Source: Planctomycetota bacterium (GTDB taxonomy: Bacteria; Planctomycetota; SBBH01; JAHFOU01). Taken from it: DNA of 16,828 nucleotides. Below are positions 6,609 to 14,802 of the stretch, piece after piece. Positions within the stretch are counted from its first letter, which is position 1; each line of letters opens with the position of its first letter. The DNA lies in the NCBI GenBank assembly GCA_023261525.1, contig JAHFOU010000014.1, forward strand, positions 1 to 16,828, given 5' to 3'. The notes beneath the pieces are model-generated. The model worked only from the letters and a program-made list of their open reading frames with translations, had not been told where the DNA came from and did not search any database. The translations under genes were made by a program, and so were the position numbers.

Positions 6609-7799
6609 ATGACGGCCAACCTCCAGCAACTGCACGACGCGCTCCAGCGCATCCCGGACTGGGTCCGCCTGCTCGCGGCCCTGGCCGCCATCGTCGCGAT
6701 GGCCCGGGGGCGCATGAAGCCCGGATGTGCCCTGGCCCTGGGCGCCTGCCTCCTGGCCCTGCTCTACGACCAGCGGGGGGAGCCCTTCCTCAACGCCGTG
6801 ACCCTGGGCGCCACGGGCCGCGAGACGGTGCGCCTCCTGCTCTCCTTGGGGGCCCTTGCCTGGCTGGGCGGGGTCCTGGCGGAAGGCCGGGCGGCCGAGA
6901 GGCTCCACGGCGCCTTCGGAGGCCTGACGTCCGGGGTCGGCGCCGTCCTGGAGCCCCTGGCCGCCGGGTTCCTTCCCGTCCCCCCCGGCGAGGATGCCGC
7001 CCGGCCCTGGTTCTCCCGGATCCCGGCCCTGGCCCTTCCCCTGGGTGGGGCCATGGTGCTGGCCGCGGACCTCGGCGGATTCTCCCTGGCCCAGACCGCC
7101 CACATCCTGGCCCCCCTGGCCGCGGCCCTGCTCGCGGTCGGTCTGATCTGTTTCCGGAGCGCCGAGGAGAAGACGCCGGAGACGGCCGTCGCCCCGAAGG
7201 ACAGCGGCCTCCTCCCGGCGCTTCCCGGGATCCTGGCCGCCGCGGTGGCTCTGCTCCTGGTCCAGCGGGAGATCCCCGAAGTCCGGGCCGATTCCCTGGT
7301 GGGGCGGACCTCCGAAGGCCTGGCCGGACTCCTGCCCCCCTTGGCCGCGGGGGCCACCCTGGGCACCCTGCTGGCCGCGCGGGCGCTGGGGATGGGCCCG
7401 GGGACCCTGTTGCGTCTCCTGAAACGGGCCCTCTCGCCGGACCTCCTGGCCCTGGCCGCGGGTGCCAAGATCCTCCAGCAGACGGCCAGGGTCTCCGCCT
7501 CCTCGATCCCCATGCGGACCCCGGCGGAAGCCGCGGCCGAACTCCTCTTGCGGCTGGGGCCGGGCACGGCCGTGCTGGCGCTGGTCTTCCCGGCTGTCAT
7601 CGCTTTCCTGGCGAGGGATGCCTTCACGGCCCTGGCCTGCAGCCTGCCCTTCCTCCTTCAGAAGGAGGTCGGCCCGACGTTCGCGCTGGTCTGCGCGGGG
7701 TCCTGGTTGGGGGCGGCGCTCTCTCCCAAGGAGACCCGCACGGCCCTGGCCCTTCCGGTCGCGCTCGGCGCCCTCGCGGCCGCCCTGCTCTGCCGCTAG
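6609..7799 (+). CDS. Polytopic membrane protein, possibly DUF401 family
   Basis: This 396-residue protein has about ten hydrophobic segments in two halves. The first half carries AAGFLPVPPGEDA (118-130), which resembles the GLLPMPGGA loop of DUF401-family integral membrane proteins. Near the C-terminus GSWLGAALSPKET (364-376) resembles that family's second-half LSP-containing loop. DUF401 members are distant relatives of ion/solute transporters, but their substrate is not established; the first loop here is degenerate (PPGEDA rather than PGGA), so family assignment is tentative. The start at 6609 follows the Nudix stop by 3 bp, with AGGG just upstream. The gene ends tail to tail with the DUF3352-like gene and shares CTAG as both stop codons. 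Confidence 0.6.
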   Translation: MTANLQQLHDALQRIPDWVRLLAALAAIVAMARGRMKPGCALALGACLLALLYDQRGEPFLNAVTLGATGRETVRLLLSLGALAWLGGVLAEGRAAERLHGAFGGLTSGVGAVLEPLAAGFLPVPPGEDAARPWFSRIPALALPLGGAMVLAADLGGFSLAQTAHILAPLAAALLAVGLICFRSAEEKTPETAVAPKDSGLLPALPGILAAAVALLLVQREIPEVRADSLVGRTSEGLAGLLPPLAAGATLGTLLAARALGMGPGTLLRLLKRALSPDLLALAAGAKILQQTARVSASSIPMRTPAEAAAELLLRLGPGTAVLALVFPAVIAFLARDAFTALACSLPFLLQKEVGPTFALVCAGSWLGAALSPKETRTALALPVALGALAAALLCR

Positions 7800-9613
7800 G
7801 GCTTCGGGGGCAGCGCCGGCGGAGGGAACCAGCGGATGCGCAGGGCATAGGCGCCCGGCTGGGACGTGCCGGAGCACGCCGCGCGGCCGCAACGCTTCGC
7901 CAGATCCTCCGGAGAGGGCATCGCGGGCCCGCCGCCGCCGCCCATGGCCATCATCATCTGCATGGGCACCAGCGCCGTGGACAGGGAGATCCCCAGGGAG
8001 GAGGCCGCGGGATTCCCCCAGCCCAGGGATCCGGCGCCGTCGTCGGGCAGGGCCTGGAGGTCGGCCTTCACCTCCGGACGGTCCCAGGGCGAGGCCCCGG
8101 GCTTGAGGATGCGCCGGACCGCATCCTCCAGGGGACCCGGCTCCCCGATGCAGACCAGGAGCCAGTTCCCGGCCAGGGCGTAGTGGTACTGGAACGAAAT
8201 GCCCATCCCGCCGTCCTGGGTGAAGCTGTGCAGGGTGGCGCCCAGGATGTCCTTGTGGGTATAGGGCGGCTGGGCCGGCGGGGGCATCCCCTGCTCCTTC
8301 CGCATCTCGTCCATCCTCTCCATGCCCTGGATCATCTTCTCCCGGAAGACGTCCAGGGCCTTGGAGAACACCTGGGGGTCCTTCACCGAGACGGCTTCCA
8401 GGAGTCCATAGGGCAGGATCTGCTTGGGATCCCTGCGCGGGAAGCCGGCCCAGGCGGTCTCGTCGCCCAGGCTCCCCAGGACAGCCTTGAGGTCCAGGCC
8501 CGCGTCCTTGTTGAACTCGGCTAGCCAGGCGGCGAATCCGGCCTGGGCCTTCGGGCCCAGGTCCTGGGCGACAGCTTCGACGGCCGCCAGGAGATCCCCG
8601 TAGCTGAGGCGGTCGGCGCCCAGCCAGGCGGCATCCGGAGGCAGGAAGGAGGGACGGGGGCAGGGGCCGGGACTCAGGGTCAGGACGCGCAGGAAACCGT
8701 CCGGGCGTCCATAGAGGAGCCCCAGGTCCAGGTCGACGGCGCCGCCGCCACCCTTGGCCGGGGACAGGGCCGCGTAGCCCGATCTCAGGGAGTCCAGGGC
8801 CAGGGCCTTGGCCAGGCCGGCGGGAGGGGGGACGTCCCGGTCCCGCTTCCCCTCCGGAAGGTCCGAGACCTGGGCGAGGGCCTTGGAGGCCTGGGAGGCC
8901 AGGGCCTCCAGGTCGAGGAAGCAGAGGACCTGGGCCTGGGGCACGCGGCGGGAGACCTCCTGGAACCGGGGATTGTCCGCCAGGGAGGATTCGGATCTCC
9001 CGCGCTTCAGGGCCTGGACGGCGCGCTGCAACAGGGGCACCGGCTCGTCCCCGAAGGCCAGGGCCAGGCGCCCGGAGACCAGGGCCCAGGCCGCGGACTG
9101 GGGCTCCCCGGGATCCTTCAGGACCCTCAAGGTCCCGCCTTCGAAATCCTCCTTGGAAACCACCACCGTCTTGGGAAGCTTGCGCAGGGCGAGCCCCTCC
9201 AGGACCTGGAAGGCCTCCGGCACCACCTCCGCCAAAAGCAGGGCGTCGACGGGGGTTTTCCCGGAAGGCGCATCGTACAGGCTGCGGATCTGGACGCCGA
9301 TCTCCTCCGCCCCCACCACCCCCAGGGCCAGCTGGCCCTTCAGGGCGGGCTTCAGGGCCTGGAGCAGGTCCGCGACCTCCGTCTCCTCCTCCCCCATCCC
9401 GCCCACCATACGAAGGGCTCCCTTGGCCTGGCCCAGCACATCGGGAAAGGAGGTCCTCTCCCAGGCCGACGCGAGGCAGGGAACGTCTCGGACCACCAGG
9501 ACGGCGGCGGCGGACCCGGGAAGGCAGGCCTCCAGGGGAGAGGGCGGGGCCGGCGGCCCCTCCGCAAGCAGGGGGAGGGCGAACAGGGCGGCCAGCAGGG
9601 GGATGGATTTCAT
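7796..9613 (-). CDS. Large exported protein, DUF3352-like
   Basis: This 605-residue protein begins with a Sec-type signal peptide (about 1-17, ending near LLAEG) and has no later membrane span, so it is probably periplasmic. The opening mature sequence (LEACLPGSAAAVLVVRDV, 27-44) and the overall pattern of repeated 'level/variance' segments resemble DUF3352-type proteins, for which no function is established. A Met/Gly patch lies near 556-570 and a Cys pair (CGRAAC) near the C-terminus. It follows the ABC ATPase gene by 9 bp on the same strand and is the last gene of the leftward run. A TAGCAT box that contains the ATPase stop codon could also start transcription here. The product might be an accessory of the transporter or pilus system, but the sequence does not show this. 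Confidence 0.65.
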   Translation of the reverse strand: MKSIPLLAALFALPLLAEGPPAPPSPLEACLPGSAAAVLVVRDVPCLASAWERTSFPDVLGQAKGALRMVGGMGEEETEVADLLQALKPALKGQLALGVVGAEEIGVQIRSLYDAPSGKTPVDALLLAEVVPEAFQVLEGLALRKLPKTVVVSKEDFEGGTLRVLKDPGEPQSAAWALVSGRLALAFGDEPVPLLQRAVQALKRGRSESSLADNPRFQEVSRRVPQAQVLCFLDLEALASQASKALAQVSDLPEGKRDRDVPPPAGLAKALALDSLRSGYAALSPAKGGGGAVDLDLGLLYGRPDGFLRVLTLSPGPCPRPSFLPPDAAWLGADRLSYGDLLAAVEAVAQDLGPKAQAGFAAWLAEFNKDAGLDLKAVLGSLGDETAWAGFPRRDPKQILPYGLLEAVSVKDPQVFSKALDVFREKMIQGMERMDEMRKEQGMPPPAQPPYTHKDILGATLHSFTQDGGMGISFQYHYALAGNWLLVCIGEPGPLEDAVRRILKPGASPWDRPEVKADLQALPDDGAGSLGWGNPAASSLGISLSTALVPMQMMMAMGGGGGPAMPSPEDLAKRCGRAACSGTSQPGAYALRIRWFPPPALPPKP

Positions 9614-9619
9614 CCCGCC

Positions 9620-9625
9620 ATGCTA
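9620..9625 (-). promoter_or_regulatory. Candidate -10 element of the DUF3352-like gene, overlapping the ATPase stop
   Basis: Minus-strand TAGCAT ends 6 bp before the ATG at 9613, and its first three bases are the TAG stop of the ABC ATPase gene. The position matches the boxes before pilC and the zinc-finger gene. It may be chance, because a TAG stop supplies two of the three constrained bases. Confidence 0.28.
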
Positions 9626-10360
9626 CCCGCCCGAGGCCTCGTGGAGAAAGGCCTTGGTGACGTCCTCGCGGGGGGCGGTGAAGACCTGCTCCGGGGGGCC
9701 GGACTCGGCGATGCGGCCGGCGTGCAGGACGTGGACCGTGCGGGCCACCGCACGCGCGAATCCCATCGCATGCGTGACCACCACCATGGTCTGGCCCGCG
9801 CGGGCCAGGTCGGCCATGACGGCCGTCACCTCCGCCGCCATCCGGGGATCCAGCGCGCTCGTGGGCTCGTCGAAGAGGATCGCCTCGGGCTTCATCGCAA
9901 GGGCCCGGGCGATGGCCACCCGCTGCTGCTGTCCCCCCGAGAGCTGGTCCGGCCGGGCCTGGGCCCGCGTCCCCAACCCCACCCGCGCGAGCAGGACCTG
10001 GGCCTCGGCCTCGGCCTCCTCCCGGGGTCGGCCCAGGGCGTAGCGGGGCCCCGAGGCGACGTTCTGGAGGGCCGTCATGTGGGGAAAGAGGTAGAACTGC
10101 TGGAAGACCATGCCGAGGCGGCGCCTCAGGGCCGTCAGCTCCGCCTCGTCCCGCCGTCCAGGCAGGAGGCGATGCCCCGCGACATCGATCTGGCCGGCAT
10201 CGAAGGTCTCCAGGCCGTTGAGGCAGCGCAGGAGGGTACTCTTGCCTCCGCCCGAGGGCCCGAGAAGGACGGCCGTCTCCCCCTTCGCGACGGAGAGGCT
10301 GATCCCGTCGAGGACCTTCAGCGCGCCGTGGGACTTCAGGATCCCCCTGGCCTCGATCAT
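9623..10360 (-). CDS. Polar amino-acid-type ABC transporter ATP-binding protein
   Basis: This 245-residue ATPase would power the importer encoded just upstream. All nucleotide-binding elements are intact: Walker A GPSGGGKST (34-42), Q-loop Q87 or Q88 in FQQFYLFPHMT, signature LSGGQQQR (140-147), Walker B ILFDEP (161-166, D164/E165), D-loop SALD and H-loop H197. FQQFYLFPHMT and the SALDP stretch are typical of the GlnQ/HisP/ArtP group of polar amino acid importers. The ATG at 10360 overlaps the TGA of the binding-protein/permease gene as ATGA, so translation is coupled. The substrate cannot be read from the ATPase. Confidence 0.92.
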   Translation of the reverse strand: MIEARGILKSHGALKVLDGISLSVAKGETAVLLGPSGGGKSTLLRCLNGLETFDAGQIDVAGHRLLPGRRDEAELTALRRRLGMVFQQFYLFPHMTALQNVASGPRYALGRPREEAEAEAQVLLARVGLGTRAQARPDQLSGGQQQRVAIARALAMKPEAILFDEPTSALDPRMAAEVTAVMADLARAGQTMVVVTHAMGFARAVARTVHVLHAGRIAESGPPEQVFTAPREDVTKAFLHEASGG

Positions 10361-11847
10361 GCGATCCTCCCATGGCCCAGCCTGCGCTCAAGGCGCCGGG
10401 CCAGCAGGGACATCGGATAGCTCATGGCCAGGTACAGGAAGGCGGCCATGAGCCCGAGCTGGAGGACCTCCCGGGGGTGGTCGTTGTAGAGCCTGTTGTA
10501 CGCCCCCGTCAGGTCCACCACCGCGATCACCGAGCAGACCGAGGTGTCCTTGAACAGGGCGATGAAATCGTTGGTGACCGGCGGGATCACGATGCGCAGG
10601 GCCTGGGGGACCACGACCCGCCAGAGGGCCACGCGGGGCGCCATCCCCAGCGAGAGCGCGGCCTCCCACTGTCCTTTCGGAACAGCGAGGAGACCGGCGC
10701 GGTAGTTCTCGGCCTCGTAGGCGGAGTAGTTGATGGCCAGGCCCAGGACCCCGGCCCAGAAGGCCGGGATGCGGATCCCGATGCCGGGCAGGAGGTAGTA
10801 GATGACGAAGAGCTGAAGGAGGAGGGGGGTGCCGCGCAGGAATTCGACGTAGACCTCCAGCGGGATGCCCAGCCATCGGGGCCCGTAGAGGCGCCCCAGG
10901 GCGACGAGGAGGCCCACGAGCATGGCCAGGGGCATGGAGAGGACGGCCAGCTCCAGGGTGGTCCAGGCGGCCTTCGCCAGGAGGGCGAACCAGCGCAGGG
11001 GCTCCGTCGGGGCCCTCGGCGCGGAGGCGGCGGCGGGAGGCCAGTGGGCCCCGATCGCGACGAGGGATTCCTGCTCGGGGCTCCAGATCCCGTATTTCGC
11101 GTAGATGCGGCGGAGGGTCCCGTCGAGGAACATCCCCCGCAGGGCCTCGTTGATCCGCGCCTTCAGGCGCTCGTCGCCCTTTCGGGTGAAGATCACGTAC
11201 CAGCCGGGGGCCACGGGATCGCCGACCCGCACAAGGGCCGGGAACTGGGGGCCGTAATGGACCGCGATGGGCAGGTCCTGGACCGTGGCGTCGAGCTGGC
11301 CCTGCTCGACCAGGCGCAGGACGTTGGTGACGCCGTCGTACCCGAGGATCTCGACGGACTCCCCCAGGCGCTCGCGCACGCAGCGCTCGGCGGCGGACCC
11401 GGAAAGCACGCCGACGCGCTGGCGCCGGCCCTCGCGGGGCCTGCGGAGGTCCTCCCAGGAGGACAGGCCGTCGGACTTCCGGGCCATCAGCTGGAGGGTG
11501 TAGACGTAATAGGGGACGCTGGAGGGCCAGGAGGCCTCCCGCTCAGCCGACCACTCGTAGCCGTTGAGGACGATGTCCGCCCCGCCGCGGTCCATGAGCT
11601 GGGGAAGTTTGTCCCACTGGCCCTGGACGAAGGCGTCCTTCACCCCAAGGCGCCCGGCCAGCTCCCGGGCCAGCTCGACCTCGAACCCGGTCAGGGCCCC
11701 GTCCGGGCCGTCGAAGATGTAGGGGCCGCCCCCGCTCGCGTCCCCGGCCCAGCGCAGGACGCCGCGCACGCCGACCTCGTCCAGGGTGTCCGCCCCCAGG
11801 GGCAGGACGAGGAGGAGAAGAAGGAGCGCGAGGAGGCCCCGCCTCAC
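10357..11847 (-). CDS. Fused periplasmic binding protein and permease of an amino-acid-type ABC importer
   Basis: This 496-residue protein combines two normally separate subunits. A signal peptide or anchor (about 1-19, ending LPLGA) has no lipobox Cys. A family-3 solute-binding domain follows (about 22-256): GFEVELARELAGRLG (54-68), ER (102-103) before VPYY, and D191 in ATVQDLPIA, at the positions where these proteins hold the amino acid's carboxylate and amino groups. A linker (257-285) leads to the permease domain (about 287-490) with about five spans and the ABC-contact EAA loop (EAALSLGMAP, 395-404). The start is GTG at 11847; the pilR stop codon overlaps it as GTGA. Substrate: a polar amino acid or similar compound, by family only. 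Fused receptor-permeases are known in the family; here the fusion removes the need for a free receptor. Confidence 0.92.
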   Translation of the reverse strand: MRRGLLALLLLLLVLPLGADTLDEVGVRGVLRWAGDASGGGPYIFDGPDGALTGFEVELARELAGRLGVKDAFVQGQWDKLPQLMDRGGADIVLNGYEWSAEREASWPSSVPYYVYTLQLMARKSDGLSSWEDLRRPREGRRQRVGVLSGSAAERCVRERLGESVEILGYDGVTNVLRLVEQGQLDATVQDLPIAVHYGPQFPALVRVGDPVAPGWYVIFTRKGDERLKARINEALRGMFLDGTLRRIYAKYGIWSPEQESLVAIGAHWPPAAASAPRAPTEPLRWFALLAKAAWTTLELAVLSMPLAMLVGLLVALGRLYGPRWLGIPLEVYVEFLRGTPLLLQLFVIYYLLPGIGIRIPAFWAGVLGLAINYSAYEAENYRAGLLAVPKGQWEAALSLGMAPRVALWRVVVPQALRIVIPPVTNDFIALFKDTSVCSVIAVVDLTGAYNRLYNDHPREVLQLGLMAAFLYLAMSYPMSLLARRLERRLGHGRIA

Positions 11848-13235
11848 GTCCCGCGCAGCCCCAGCTTGCTCACCTTGTAGCGGATGGACCTGAGCGACAT
11901 GCCCAGAAGGACGGCGGCCTGGGTGAGGTTCCCGTCGGTGCGCTCCAGGGCCTGGCGGAGGTAGTGGCGCTCCAGATCCTCCAGGGCGGCCTCCAGATCC
12001 AGCCCCTCGGCCGGAAGGGTCTGGGGCGGGAGGCCCTGGCCCCCCGCCAAGGGCGGCGGGGAGGACGGCCCCGACGCCGGCCGCGAAAGGCCCAGGTCGG
12101 CGACATCGATCAGCCCCGACGAGGACAGGGCCACGGCCCGCTGGAGGGTGTTGGCCAGCTCCCGGATGTTGCCGGGCCAGTCGCCGGCCATCAGGGCTTC
12201 CATGGCGGCATCGGTGATGCGGGTCGCGGGTCGGCCCATGCGCTTGGCGTACAGGTCCAGGAAGTGCCCGGCCAGCAGGGGGATGTCCTCCCGCCGCTCC
12301 CGCAGGGGGGGCAGGCGGATGGGGATGACGTTCAGGCGGTAGTAGAGGTCGGCCCGGAAGGTCCCCGCCGCCACGGCCGCCTCCAGGTCCCGGTTCGTGG
12401 CCGTCACGAAGCGCACGTCCACCTGGCGTGGCTTGGTCTCCCCGACGGGCGTCACGGCCCTGTCCTCGAGCACGCGCAGGAGCTTGGACTGCAGGGAGAG
12501 CGGCATGTCCCCGATCTCGTCCAGGAAGAAGGTCCCCTTGTCCGCGGCCTCCATCAGCCCCTTCTTGGCGGTCACGGCCCCCGTGAAGGCTCCGCGCGCG
12601 TGGCCGAAGAGCTCGCTTTCCAGCAGGGTCTCGGGAAAGGCGGCGCAGTTCACCGTCACGAAGCTCTCCTGGGCCCTCAACGAGGCGTCGTGGAGGGCCC
12701 GGGAGATCAGCTCCTTACCCGTCCCGCTCTCCCCGGTGACCAGGACCGTGGAGTCGGTGGGCCCCACCCGGCGGACCAGCTCGGCGACCTGGCGCATGAC
12801 GGGCGCGTGCCCCACCCAGTCGCGCGGGGCGGGAGGCGGCCCCCCGCCCGCCTCGCGGTGCCTCCTCAGGCGCGCGATGGCGCGCTCGACCGCGGCCCGC
12901 ACCTGGTCGTTGTCGAAGGGCTTCTTCAGGAAGTCGTACGCCCCCAGCCGCATGGCCTCCACGGCGTGGTCGAAGCCCGCGAAGGCCGTCAGCACGATGA
13001 CCGGCACGAGGAGGTCCAGGGCCTTGATCTGCCTCAGGAGCTCCATCCCGTCCATGCCGGGCATCTTGAGGTCCTGGAGCACCAGGTCCGCCCCGTGGGC
13101 TCGGAAGGCCGCCAGGGCCGCCGCGCCGTCGGGGGCGGTCGTCACCTCGTAGCCCGCCCGCGTCAGCAGGAGGGAGAGCAGTTCCCGGACGTTCTCCTCG
13201 TCGTCCACCACCAGGATGCGCCCCTTCTCAGGCAT
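11844..13235 (-). CDS. pilR: Sigma-54 response regulator, PilR-type (NtrC family)
   Basis: This 463-residue regulator is predicted to activate sigma-54 promoters when phosphorylated by the adjacent kinase. The receiver domain (5-120) has the acidic pair D11-D12, phosphoacceptor D55, T83 and K105. The AAA+ domain (about 140-370) has Walker A GESGTGKE (168-175), the sigma-54 contact loop GAFTGA (215-220) and Walker B FFLDE (236-240), all intact. A Fis-type helix-turn-helix lies at about 425-460. PilR controls pilin genes in well-studied bacteria; here the symbol rests on the pilB-pilC-pilS context as well as the architecture. The ATG at 13235 is preceded by a strong GGAGGGGG and overlaps the pilS stop by 8 bp. 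The open frame continues upstream but encodes only the kinase in another frame. The downstream GTG overlap ties it to the ABC importer. Confidence 0.88.
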   Translation of the reverse strand: MPEKGRILVVDDEENVRELLSLLLTRAGYEVTTAPDGAAALAAFRAHGADLVLQDLKMPGMDGMELLRQIKALDLLVPVIVLTAFAGFDHAVEAMRLGAYDFLKKPFDNDQVRAAVERAIARLRRHREAGGGPPPAPRDWVGHAPVMRQVAELVRRVGPTDSTVLVTGESGTGKELISRALHDASLRAQESFVTVNCAAFPETLLESELFGHARGAFTGAVTAKKGLMEAADKGTFFLDEIGDMPLSLQSKLLRVLEDRAVTPVGETKPRQVDVRFVTATNRDLEAAVAAGTFRADLYYRLNVIPIRLPPLRERREDIPLLAGHFLDLYAKRMGRPATRITDAAMEALMAGDWPGNIRELANTLQRAVALSSSGLIDVADLGLSRPASGPSSPPPLAGGQGLPPQTLPAEGLDLEAALEDLERHYLRQALERTDGNLTQAAVLLGMSLRSIRYKVSKLGLRGT

Positions 13236-14796
13236 GGACCCCCTCCGGGAAAAGGACCTCGAAGCAGGCCCCGCGCTCGGACGTCCCCAGTCGGACCTCG
13301 CCGCCGTGGGCCGTCGCCACCCGATTGGCCAGGGCCAGCCCCAGCCCGGTCCCGCGCGGCTTGGTCGTGAAGAAGGGCTCGAAGATGCGGCCGCGGGCCT
13401 CGGGCGGGATGCCGGGGCCGTCGTCGGCCACCTCCACACGGAGGTTCCGGCCCGCGCGGGCCGCCCCCACATGGACCTCCCGGGCCCCGGACTGGACCGC
13501 GTTGATGAGGAGGTTCAGGAAGAGCTGTTGGAGCTGGCCGGGGTCCCCGGCCAGGGACATCCCCGCCGGAGCCGACACCCGGAAACGGATCTCCCGGGCG
13601 TCCTCCCGGCTCTTCGCCACCGCGACCGCCTCCTCCAGCAGGGCGCCCAGGTCGCACCGCGACGTCCGCGGCGCCTCCAGGCGGGCATAGGCCAGGAAGT
13701 CCCCAAGGATGCGGTCCAGGCGGTCCGACTCCTTCAGGATCATGGCGCTCAAGCGGGGGTCGGGGGCCCGCGCCAGCTCCTGGGCGGCGCCGCGGAGGGA
13801 GGCCAGGGGATTGCGGATCTCGTGGGCGATGCCCAGGGCCAGCCGGGCCGAGGCCTCCAGGCGCTCCGCCCGGCGCTCGGCCGCCGCGGCCTCCCGCTCC
13901 CGGGTCAGGTCCGTGACCAGGATCACGGTGCCCCTCCGCCTCGACCCGTCCGTCAGCGGCGAGACCTGGACCGCCAGCGGCAGGGTCCCTACCGTCTGGG
14001 TCATCTGGAGGGGCGCCGAGGACGCCAGGGCCGGCAGGAGCCAGGAGGAGACCTCGGGCGCCTGGAGGGCATCCGCCAGGGGGCGGCCGGCCTCCGCTCC
14101 CGCCAGGCCGAGGCAACGCTGGGCCTGGGCATTGACCACGATCAGGTTGCCGCGGAGGTCCACGGCCAGCACCCCCTCGGCCATGTGGTCCAGGACCTCG
14201 CGGACCAGGACCTGCTCGCGGGAGAGGCGGGCCACCAGGAGGGTGGCCAGGAAGGCCACCGCGTGGAGGGCCGCCGTCTCCAGCAGGAGATGGCCCAGGA
14301 ACCACCCCAGCCCCCGGTTCCAGAAGGGGCTGGCCTGCTCCGGAAGGAGCGGCGGGGGGGCCTGGACGAGGGCCGCGGCCCGGTAGAAGCCGGTCACCGC
14401 GCAGAGGGCCAGGACCATGGCGGAGGCATGGAGCAGGGGCGCGCGTCCGCCCAGCAGGAAGGCGGCCCCCAGCACGGCGGTGAAGGTGAGGGGCAGGAAG
14501 GGACTCCCGGCCCAGCCGGTCAGGTAAACCAGGAAGGTGACCGCGACCGCATCGGCCAGGAGGAGCCCCTGGGCCAGGGCCCTCAGGGGCCGGGGCCTCA
14601 GCGGGACCAGGAGAAGGGACAGGCCCGAGAGGGCCCAGGCGGCCAGGACGGCCAGCAGGAGGTGGAGGGTCCCCGCCTGGAGGGGAGGGGCCAGGACGGC
14701 GCCCCCGGCCGCCGCCACGGCCAGGACGGCCCGGCCCAGGACCCAGGCCCTCACACGCTGGAGGTACTCGACCGTCTGGGCGGGCGGAACCCCCAT
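13228..14796 (-). CDS. pilS: Membrane sensor histidine kinase, PilS-type
   Basis: This 522-residue inner-membrane kinase probably phosphorylates the PilR-type regulator encoded next. The N-terminal 195 residues form about six hydrophobic segments with no large periplasmic domain, as in PilS. A PAS domain (about 200-310) follows, then the dimerisation domain with the H-box AHEIRNPLASL (phosphoacceptor His325). The ATPase domain has N-box NLLINAVQSG, G1 DDGPGIP, F-box FEPFFTT and G2 GTGLGLALAN. In studied PilS proteins the membrane part senses pilin level in the inner membrane. The ATG at 14796 follows pilC by 6 bp; the AGGG before it overlaps the pilC stop. I see no missing catalytic residue. 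Confidence 0.88.
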   Translation of the reverse strand: MGVPPAQTVEYLQRVRAWVLGRAVLAVAAAGGAVLAPPLQAGTLHLLLAVLAAWALSGLSLLLVPLRPRPLRALAQGLLLADAVAVTFLVYLTGWAGSPFLPLTFTAVLGAAFLLGGRAPLLHASAMVLALCAVTGFYRAAALVQAPPPLLPEQASPFWNRGLGWFLGHLLLETAALHAVAFLATLLVARLSREQVLVREVLDHMAEGVLAVDLRGNLIVVNAQAQRCLGLAGAEAGRPLADALQAPEVSSWLLPALASSAPLQMTQTVGTLPLAVQVSPLTDGSRRRGTVILVTDLTREREAAAAERRAERLEASARLALGIAHEIRNPLASLRGAAQELARAPDPRLSAMILKESDRLDRILGDFLAYARLEAPRTSRCDLGALLEEAVAVAKSREDAREIRFRVSAPAGMSLAGDPGQLQQLFLNLLINAVQSGAREVHVGAARAGRNLRVEVADDGPGIPPEARGRIFEPFFTTKPRGTGLGLALANRVATAHGGEVRLGTSERGACFEVLFPEGVHA

Positions 14797-14802
14797 GCGA
14801 CC

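Noticed and set aside
6054..10391. A stop-free frame of more than 1,400 codons on the minus strand across several genes
   Set aside because: It lies over the Nudix, DUF401-like, DUF3352-like and ATPase genes in another frame, and its translation is Gly/Pro/Arg-rich low complexity. Long accidental open frames are normal in DNA this GC-rich; the genes in the accepted frames have clear motifs.
13236..13472. N-terminal extension of the PilR-type regulator to an upstream ATG
   Set aside because: The extra residues are a shadow of the kinase's ATPase domain in another frame. The ATG at 13235 has a strong ribosome binding site and begins the receiver domain correctly.
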